Shown: one piece after another, positions 56,167 to 64,000 of the stretch
How positions within the stretch are numbered: the stretch's first letter is position 1
How the letters are laid out: each line of letters begins with the position of its first letter
Assembly (NCBI GenBank): GCA_946122785.1
Contig: CAMGYJ010000008.1
Span: 53,640,963 to 53,704,962 of the forward strand
DNA length: 64,000 nt
DNA from: Linum tenue
Lineage: Eukaryota > Streptophyta > Magnoliopsida > Malpighiales > Linaceae
Direction: 5' to 3'
Made by a program: the position numbers and the translations under genes
Notes under the pieces: model-generated
The model's input: only the letters and a program-made list of their open reading frames with translations
The model's database searches: none
What the model was told of the DNA's origin: nothing

Positions 56167-56733
56167 AAATCCCAGTTAGGGCCCAAGTATAAACGTTAAT
56201 TGGGTGCAATATAGGGCAAGTATGTTTAAATATAAACCCGGGTCGGTCCATGTATCTCTACTTCGGTTGTTTGAAACATTATCTAGCGATTGGTTTTTGG
56301 TGAAAACAACGATCTATATCTAAAACATTTGGAAAAGTAAATAGATTTGACACTAATTGAGAAAGCTTCACTCGGGTGTTGCTCCCCCTAGCTAGCAATT
56401 ATGACTTGTCGGATCGAATGAACACGTGTGGTATGGAGGTTGTAAATCGTAGTGAAGTGAAATAAGTGAACAAACGCCACTCTCTTGGTCAATAAGTCAA
56501 GTGAATTCGATTCAAGCTACCAAGCTATCTCTCTTGACCTATTGACTAAGGATTGCCAAGACTTTAACCTCGAATCAGAGTTCGGACGACCAAATTAAAA
56601 CCAACCCTAGGTGTTAATATGAACAAAGAGGGTTCCCTACATTAACCTAGATAGGAGCCAAGATTTTTCTAAGAAACCCCAACTTTACAAGCCTTTTTCA
56701 AAGAAAGGGGGTTTTCTCTCTACCTAGGTTAGT
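56166..56733 (-). repeat. Partial family-D LTR, extra copy
   Basis: Duplicates the 3' part of the LTR next to it (56741-57350), giving a tandem LTR arrangement. It joins the chromovirus RT at about 56166. Confidence 0.8.
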
Positions 56734-58207
56734 GACTCGCTCTGACTAGCACAATAAAATCCCACCTAAGGTCCAAGTATAAACCTTAGTTGAGTGCAAT
56801 ATAGGGCAAGTATGTTTAAATATTATCTAGCGAACCATGCCGGCCCATGTACCGCTACTTCGACTGTTTGAAACATTATCTAGCGAATTAGTTTTGGTAA
56901 AAACAAAGGTATAAAGCTAAATTACTTTGCAAAGTTAAAATGGATTTGCCACTAATTGAGAAGGCTTCACCAGGGTGTTGCTCCCCCTAGCTAACAATTA
57001 CGACTTGAAGAATCGTGACCGTGTGTGGTTATGGGGTTATAAACCGCAGGGAAGTCTAACAAGTAACCAAGGCTACCCTCTTAGTCTCTAGGTCGAGGAA
57101 ATGGGATACAATCCAAGCCACTAATGTGACCCTCTCATCCTATTGACTAAGGAAAGGTTAGACTTCACCCTCGAATTGGAGTCCGGACGGTCACCCAAAA
57201 CCAAACCCGAAGTGCTAATATGAATTAGGAGGTTTGCCCTGCATTAACCTAACTAGGAGGCAATAGATTACCCAAGAAAACCCATCATTCAAGTCTCTTT
57301 CGAAGAAGGAGGGGGGGGGGGGGGGGGGTTCTCTTTACCTAGGTTAGATTGGCAATTAGATTGATAGGCTTTCAGACAACACAATCATACATGAATAACA
57401 CCTCCACATTCACATTAAACACAACCACACACAAAATCATTCAATTCATACAAGCATTCAAATACTTGTAGCTAGGGTTTACAAACACCCAAGTGAAAGA
57501 AGGTACTACTCCACGCTAGGAGAAGGGAAAACACAAGAGAGGGAAAAGAAAAAAATCAAGAAGATGAAAGCCTTGCTCCTTGTGTTGAAGAGATCCTCCT
57601 TTGGGGGAGGAATTCCCAAATCCTTGCTTGGAGATGAAACCCTAGCTTCTCCTCTTCTTTGGTTCGTCACTTTCTCACTCTAAAATCTAAAGAAGAAGTT
57701 TCCCACACTAGGTCTCTCACTCTCTCTTCTTCCTTTCAGTTGGCTCTTTAAACTGAGATCGATCCCAGTTCACCGCCTGAGCTCACGGTCGTGAACATCA
57801 AAACGCGTCCGTGAACACAACATGTTGAATCAAAAAGCACCACTTCACTTCCTAGTTTCACGGTTTACGGTTGCAGTCACGGTCTTAGCGACCTTGAACA
57901 TCCTTGGCGTCAGTAACTTAAAAAACCCTCTCTGGACGCTCCTTGGTTCACGGATTGTGGCTTCAGTTCATGGTCTTAAAGACCGTGAACTCTAATGGCA
58001 GACTGTGAACTATGGCTGTCTCCTCCTCTTTGCCCGATCTTTGCTCCTTTTCTTCCAACTTTTGACTCCGGGGTTGGTTTCACCTGTTAGGATCAGAAAC
58101 ACACTGAAACACAAGAAACCTCACGTAAAACCACCCTTTTCGGAGTTCAATTGCAACAAACGTCAAAGTGAAACGGGGATAAAAAGTGTACAATTAGGCC
58201 TGAATCA
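56734..58207 (-). repeat. Family-D 3' LTR, complete copy
   Basis: 1474 bp; on the minus strand TGATTCAGGCC...GAGCGAGTCA. It is the complete reference for the truncated LTR at 39611. Inverted repeats at about 57767-58012. A C/G homopolymer at 57310-57328. Confidence 0.88.
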
Positions 58208-60242
58208 CTCCCCCACACTTAGACGTTTGCTTGTCCCAAGCAAACCATTTCACACAAGGTAATCTCTCAACCTAACAAAAATGCTTTGGGGACAAATCAA
58301 ATGGCACAAAGTGGAGAATCTCAATGGCTATTGGCAATTAACACATGGACTGTTGCAAGCAATACCGACATTCGAGGTCACCAAAAACGAGCAAATGAAA
58401 AGTTCTCACCTTGTTCATGAATCAATGCAAGTCTCAAAAAGATCACTTATCAACCACAACTAACCATGCATAACATTCAAGTCCAAGGAACAAATGAATG
58501 GGCAACAAAGGTCCTCACCGGGGTATGATATAACATGCAAAGCAAAAATGAATCACTCACTCTCTTGACCAGTGGGGTAGGGACCTTTTTGGTGCAAAGA
58601 ATGTGCATAATCATCAAAACTCGGCCCTATCGTCTCTTCACCATGGCGGCAACCTCTAAATGTTAGAGTTCACAGGACGGTTGTCATCACTAGCTTGTCC
58701 GGAGGTCTTAGACACGGGTTCAAATGACTGGAAATTGTCTTGGACATGGGGAAAATGATTTTTGGGTGGTGGCAAACATATCACGTGGTCCTACATCTTC
58801 ACCCTAAACCCGAAGGTTATATGGTTTCGACTACGAACCTTCCCTATAAAAAATGGTCACTAGCATCATCCAAAAACCTTGATTCTCCCTTCCAAACTAT
58901 CAACCATCATGAACGACCTTTAAGCGCTCTTCCTCGGTCTACTCTTGCTATCACATTTGGATTTGGTAGTGAAAGAGTTCTAAAACAAAGTGGGGGGTTT
59001 CAATGGCTTGACTACCAAGAAACCCCACTTAGAGCATACTCTTTGAATCTTTTATGGCACTATATTTTATTTACCCCATTTTATTACCTATTTTTCGATT
59101 CCTTTTCTTTCTACTTTCCTTTTCTTTCTTTTTCTCTTTTCTTTTCTTTTTGAGGGGGGTACTAGAGAGTTAAAAACTTGTCACATTACCTTTAACAACC
59201 AATGCTCTCTTTTAAGGACTCACTCCAACACTACTATTTTCTCTTTCATTCCTAGCAAGAACTGCACACAATCCTCCTATGTAGAACCTCAATGAAACTC
59301 AAAAGCGAGAGCTCCTGGACACATGGAAGACTCACGTAAAGACACGAAGAAAGGATGGGGGGCGTCTTTCTATCAAACACCATTAAGCTCACAAGCAAAA
59401 AGCTCCTGCATGAGAATGACCCCCAAAGTCACAAAGCTCAAGGGGTTGACTAGGGGATAGAACATTGCGGGACAATCAACATTTGGGTGTGGACTAATCC
59501 TATGCCTTCATCATACTCACTAGTGACAACTATGATGTTACTCACCATGGTAAGAGAGATCTAAGCACAGAAGAAGAAAACGATCGGCTCAAAACTCACA
59601 TGGCTACCTAGTCTCCCAATCATCCATTCCAATTTCACAAAACACAATGCATGGCAATTGTAATCAACAAGTAATCGAGTTAAGACATCCATTCATTTTT
59701 GCACACATGAGAACTAAACTTTTAAATGCACCTCTCAGTCATCATCATAGGACACACTCGATCACATGCAACAATTCAAGGTCAATGCCAATAAACACTA
59801 GAGTCTCCTACAAACTGGCCACTTTGATCATGCAAACATTGCTTGGAGCCCTCAAAATTTTCAAATTTGGGCATACATCAAGGCTCCAAGAATAAACTAT
59901 CCCCCCCCCCCCACACACACACACATAAGTTCGACATTGCACTCAATGGCGTAAGATAGGGGTAGAACGATGTTACCGCTTTGCTTGGTGAGTGAAAGTG
60001 GTAATTTTTTCGGTGCAGGAAAGTTTATCTTCAGTAGAAGACAAAAACACACACACACAAACACAACACATACTCGCTCGAGGCGAGGTTATTACACAAA
60101 ACAATATGATATTAGTAGTTTTTCACACATACTAAATAAAATAAAGAAAAATAAAACAATAGAGTTCAGAGTTCCAAGTGGAGAAGTGGGGCAAAAGGAA
60201 TCGAATCTGCCACATATCTCACTCGTCAGCTACATCTCACTA
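58208..60242 (-). other. Family-D 3' UTR with polypurine tract, minus copy
   Basis: AAGTGTGGGGGAG (58220-58208, minus) is the polypurine tract. Further in lie the GGAGCC hairpin (59890-59842) and a second, expanded GTGTGTGTGGGGGGG tract (about 59926-59901) next to a CATTGAGTGCAATGTCG motif. No gene: the ORF at 58740-59153 is the antisense of UTR shared with 38640-39180. Confidence 0.75.
59842..59890 (-). other. GGAGCC hairpin, family D minus copy
   Basis: CTTGGAGCC...GGCTCCAAG arms with a longer, A/T-rich loop. Same place relative to the G tract as in elements B and C. Confidence 0.6.
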
Positions 60243-61413
60243 GGTCGAAGGCCCTGGCTCATAATCTAGAACGAGGCTCTGGCAACGAGCGATCCGCTCG
60301 AGTAGGTCAGTCTGCCGATCTATCCGGAAAGTGACGCCCACGACGTGGGTCTCAAGACGGTCCATCCTCTCCAGGAGGGGTACCCCAGAAATGGAAGGAC
60401 CGGCACCGGATGGTGCTGCTATTGGTGATGGTGGTGGTGGTGGTGCAGGGCGCTGGACACAGGACGCTGGCAACGGTCGGGAGATCAAGTAGGTGGTTGC
60501 TCTGGAAGTGGACTCATTGCATCGGGCTCCACTGGAGCTGGGTCAACTGTCGACCGCATGACTCTTGAAGATCGGATCCCCTCAAGGTACTCTACCCCCG
60601 CTCTCCCTAAAGCCCTAGCTTCTGGTTGTAGAGAGTCGCCTTTGGGAAGGGCTCTGTCCGGCCAACGATGGAGCGCCGCTCCAGATCCACCTGAAAGTGT
60701 CGGGCCAGCCTGAGGATGATGTCCACCCATGTGCATAGGGTCCAACCTGTTCCGCCCCAGACAGCGGGCGGAAGAGGTGGCTATCAGAGAACCCAGGTGG
60801 ATTGGCTCTACTGGATGCCTCATCAAAAAGAGAGCACGCAACCCTCTGTTAGTGATCAAGTGGCCCGACTGCGAACTGGGGACGACGGATCGGGTGAGCA
60901 ACGTGTGCATGATCCTCCAATGGGTCCTCAGCTTCACCGCATTGGAGTGGCCAGCCTCGAACTCGTCCTCCTCGTGCTCGGAGCGACAGAGGGCATGGAA
61001 CGCGGCCTGGTAATGGAAGTCGATGGTGTACTGCCGCTCCGTCATCCTCATAAATGTAGTGTCGAGCCCCATGGCCTAGGCGAATTCATCATAGGTCAGC
61101 ACCCGCGACTGACCTCCCAGCATAAACTCCATGTAGGGCCAACTCTTCTTGCTAGTCGGGACGACATGGGCTTAGGTGGAGTAGAACTCCATGCAGAGCA
61201 TCTGGTAGATGAGCTCGTCCATAGAGAGCAGCTGGCGCCACTAGGGGTGATATGTGACCCCTATATTGCGGCTCGGCACCTGAACAGGTTAAACAGGTCC
61301 AGGTCCAGCTGACAATGCTGCCTAATCGGGCTATCGTGCTGATATGCACACTTGGTCCGGAACCGTGCGTGGTTCACCAAGTAGCTGACGTACTCGTGCT
61401 CCACGTTAAGCAT
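60243..61413 (-). pseudogene. Family-D accessory ORF, minus copy
   Basis: Starts at the ATG (61413-61411, minus) one base after TTTTGCAG. Pieces: the N-terminal part to about 61152; 61072-60485 (MGLDTTFMRMTERQY..., HWRIMHTLLTRS, MRHPVEPIHLGSLIATSSARCLGRN); and 60488-60243, with a proline-rich linker and a heptad-like C-terminus (LLERMDRLETHVVGV). Stops lie near 61255, 61240, 61175 and 61075, plus a frame change at about 60486. Homologous to the plus-strand copy at 3614 and to element B at 24112. No membrane segment. Function unknown. Confidence 0.72.
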
Positions 61414-62145
61414 CCTGCAAAATCGACAAACATGCACCATACGTGGAAATAATTGTCAATCTCAACTCATTGGGAGGGAAAAGGACTTCCCCCCACACTT
61501 ATATTTCCACTACGGACCCATGCTAATCAAAACAATTAAGCACAAGCACACCGATGCATTGTTCTAGTTGTTCATGGATTATCCCACACAAAAAATTAAC
61601 CCCAAACCATGCCACGGTGGCTACCAACCACCACTCAAGCATAAACATCTTACATTGATTCACAAATTAGCACTTGATGGGCAAATTTCACTAATATAAG
61701 CAATTCGAATCAAAACATGCCCACAATGCTCGACTAAGCTGAAGCAACATCATTCAATCATTCATTCACCTAATTCACCTAATTCCTCGCCCTAATGCTA
61801 AGTTCAACATTCAATTCACTAAAATTCTCCTCACTTCACTACCTAATCCGATTCTCCCAAATTAAATAACCTAGAGCTGAAAACAAACCTAGAGACTCAA
61901 GTAGGTGGGTAGGGAGGTGAGTGGAGGGCGAGGTTTTGGGTTTGGATCGCCGGAAGTGGGTGAAATGGGCAAAAACCGTCGGATTTTCATGGTTTTCCGA
62001 TGAGATTTGGAAAATTCCGACGAGTTTTGGGTCGTGAAGTGAAGGAAAACCGTTCACGGCCCTTTTATATGCAGACACTGCAGTTTACGGTCGTTAATAC
62101 TGTGAACGCTACAATCCGTCCGTGAACTCAGGCAAGTCGATGGGT
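61414..62145 (-). other. Family-D spacer, minus copy
   Basis: Matches the reverse complement of about 2870-3613: AAGTGTGGGGGG tract at 61500-61489 and inverted-repeat arms (CGTCCGTGAACT type) at about 62087-62130. It ends abruptly at about 62145, where it meets plus-strand LTR sequence head-to-head. Confidence 0.7.
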
Positions 62146-62577
62146 TTGACACAAGTAGAAGCACCCTTATTTCACTTGGGCGTTTGTAAACCCTAGCTAC
62201 AATTATGTGAATGTTTGTATGGGTTGAATGATTTGTTTGTGGATATGTTTTAATATGATTTGTGTGTGGATTCCTATCAACCTATTTTCCATTCTAACTG
62301 ATTTCGGGCCTAATTGTACACTTTTTATCCCCGTTTCTCTTTGACGTTTGTTGCAATTGAACTCCAAAAAGGGTGGTTAACGCGAGTTTTCTTGTGTTTC
62401 AATGCGTTTCAGATCCTAATAGGTGAAACCAACCCGGGAGTCGAAAGTTGTAAGAAAAGGAGCAAAGACCAGGCAAAGAGAGGAGACAGCCACAGTTCAC
62501 GTTGTGCCATTGGAATTCACGGTCTCTAAGACCTTGAAATAGACCCACAATCCGTGAACCATGGAGCGTCCAGAGAG
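62146..62577 (+). repeat. Two joined family-D LTR pieces
   Basis: 62160-62296 is the middle of a family-D LTR. At 62297 a new LTR start (TGATTTCGGGCC) follows and runs to about 62577, where it joins the gag-protease region at a short shared stretch near GAGTGG...GAGGAAGGCATC. A mosaic made by deletion or recombination. Confidence 0.75.
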
Positions 62578-63577
62578 TGGAGAGGAAGGCATCGCCGACG
62601 CCACCACTTGTGGCTGAGTACAATCCACCCCTACCTTTTCCCACTAGGGTGCACAAGGAAAGATTGGAAGCGGAATATGGAGGTTTCATGGAGATGCTCC
62701 GAAAGCTCTACCTCAACATTCCCTTCCTTGAAGCAATGGCCCACATGCCCAGGTACTCGAGATACCTCCAGGGGTTTCTCTCCAAGAAGTCGAAATTCGA
62801 AGACCTCGCCAATGTCACCTTAGGGGAGGAGTGCTCAGCCTTCATCCTCAAGAGGTTGGCCAAGAAGCAACCCGTTCTAGGTAGTTTCACTATACCTCTT
62901 TGCATCGGTTCTCATCACATAGAAAACTCCTTGGCAAACTTAGGGGCCAGCATAAATGTGATGCCATTTAAGCTTTTTAAGAGGCTAGACATAGGTTAAC
63001 TAAAGACTATGAGGCTTAATGTCATCTTGGCTGATTGCTCTGTCATTAGTCCTAGGGGCATAGTGGAGGACTTGCTAGTACGAGTGGGAAAATTCTGTTA
63101 TCCGACTGATTTTGTGATCTTGGATATAAGTGAGGATTCTGAGATGCTACTCATACTAGGACGCCCTTTCCTTGCCACCATCAAGGCATTAATTGATGTA
63201 AATGAGGGAACTTTGATACCGAGGGATGGTGAGGTGAGAATTACTCTTGGAGTTGATCCTAAGCCTAGGAGTGAGGAAGTGAAGGAAGTGGAACCAGGTG
63301 ATGTGAATGCAAGTGGAGGAGAGCCTAGCAAGGCGAACCCCACTATTACTGTTGGTACTTTGATGAGGTGAAGAAGGAAAGAAAAGACGGCATCTCACCC
63401 AAAGAAGGAAGGAAAAGAGCTTGGAGAGAAAGGATAAGTTACGCTAATGCCTGGTGGAAGGAAAAGGGTAAAGCGGAAGTCATTGGCCAGGAAGGCCACC
63501 CCATGGAGAGTAAGTTGGGAGGTGACATGCCTCTCCCCGAGAACATGGAAGATGCACTTTTGGCGGTATTACGTTGA
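62578..63577 (+). pseudogene. Family-D gag-protease, third copy, 5'-truncated
   Basis: Carries the gag-to-protease linker (FPTRVHKERLEAEYGG), the protease and the charged tail, matching 1569-2572. The active-site motif reads NLGAS (near 62938), so the catalytic Asp has become Asn. A TAA follows at about 62997 and the frame shifts to 63009-63371 ([33 protein letters not shown]) and then 63368-63577. It has no zinc knuckle and no reverse transcriptase. A dead copy. Confidence 0.85.
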
Positions 63578-63627
63578 AAGGTGTGATAAATCCGCAACAT
63601 CAAGCTAGTGACGTTAACTTAGCGCCT

Positions 63628-63645
63628 GTTGGGAAGCAACCCAAC
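63628..63645 (+). other. Post-gag/pol hairpin, family D third copy
   Basis: GTTGGG-AAGCAA-CCCAAC, perfect stem, one loop base changed. Preceded by AGCGCCT. About 50 bp after the coding tail. Confidence 0.65.
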
Positions 63646-64000
63646 GTAGGTTTGTTTTCTTTTTCTTATTTTTGTTTTTGTGTTGAGTGAAGAGTTCAAG
63701 GGGTCCAGTGCTATCCTTGTGCCAGGTTTTTGTGATCGAGTGTTTTGAGTTGGGTCGTGAATAGTAGTAGGCACGGTGGAGTAGGTCGAATAATTTTGTT
63801 TGGAAGTGCCCTGTTTTCATTGGTGTTCATGGACGGATTGCCCTGTTCACGCTCTTATAAGACTGTGAACATGCAAACGTTTCCATCAACCAGTAACCTC
63901 TGAAAATCCTCTGGACGCTCTGCAATTCACGGTTTGTGGTTCCAGTTCACGGCCCTGGCGACCGTGAACTCCAAGCTCTGGTCGTGAACTGCGATTGGAT
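63646..64000 (+). other. Family-D spacer, third copy (runs off window)
   Basis: Non-coding; matches 2632-2990. GTTCACGG / CCGTGAAC inverted repeats at about 63821-63991, including a clear GTTCACGGCC...GACCGTGAAC pair at 63947-63969. The element continues past the window end. Confidence 0.7.

Noticed and set aside
57310..57328. G homopolymer as a G-quadruplex regulatory site
   Set aside because: It is specific to one LTR copy and absent from the homologous LTR; a slippage expansion or sequencing problem is more likely.
58740..59153. 137-codon plus-strand ORF
   Set aside because: It is the antisense of family-D 3' UTR, also present at about 38640-39180 on the other strand without an ORF.
60716..61312. 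198-codon plus-strand ORF
   Set aside because: Shadow of the minus-strand accessory ORF, which has homologues in two other elements.

Overview
This window is flowering-plant nuclear DNA, most likely from a eudicot; the species cannot be read from it. The evidence is one seven-exon host gene with GT-AG introns, AT-rich intergenic DNA, and a dense stack of plant transposable elements. These are Athila-type and Tat-type Ty3/gypsy elements primed by tRNA-Asp and an apparent tRNA-Arg, chromoviruses, a TRIM, a CACTA element and a hAT MITE. No rRNA, tRNA or CRISPR locus was found.

The left 41 kb is a nest that can be ordered from target site duplications (TSDs) and interrupted sequence. The oldest layer is 'family D', a gag-protease retroelement without reverse transcriptase (449-6218, resuming 38633-40979). 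Its accessory ORF was hit by a TRIM with three LTR copies (4443-5481, TSD GAGGG). Its 3' UTR was hit by element A, a non-autonomous Tat/Ogre-like element with about 3.7-kb LTRs (from 6219 to 38632). The 3' LTR of A was hit twice, 101 bp apart: by element B (15634-30393, TSD TTCAT, plus strand), an almost intact Athila-type element, and by element C (30500-36003, TSD GTTAT, minus strand), a related element whose gag-pol is replaced by one unrecognised 404-codon ORF. B was later hit by a CACTA element (26735-28568, TSD GAG).

The only confident host gene is LOG (43232-48281, plus), a cytokinin riboside 5'-monophosphate phosphoribohydrolase of 219 residues. It has a TATA box, a GA-repeat 5' UTR and a 660-bp hAT element in intron 3. 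To its right lie a foldback element, two degraded minus-strand chromovirus fragments (one with an 860-bp tandem duplication), a second family-D copy on the minus strand (about 62145-56734), and a third family-D gag-protease segment on the plus strand to the window end.

The observation most worth following is a set of small structures shared by families B, C and D: (i) arrays of nested inverted repeats with a common ACGGGCA / ACGG-CCGT / TGCCCGT core but different flanking letters in each family; (ii) an 18-nt hairpin just after the gag/pol stop with an almost constant loop and a compensatory stem change; (iii) a GGAGCC...GGCTCC hairpin around the accessory ORF, also with compensatory changes; (iv) a splice-acceptor-like CAG directly before the accessory ORF start; (v) internal AAGTGTGGGGG tracts copying the 3' polypurine tract. 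Together they look like a conserved RNA-level programme for Athila-type elements. That is inference from reading a few copies by eye.
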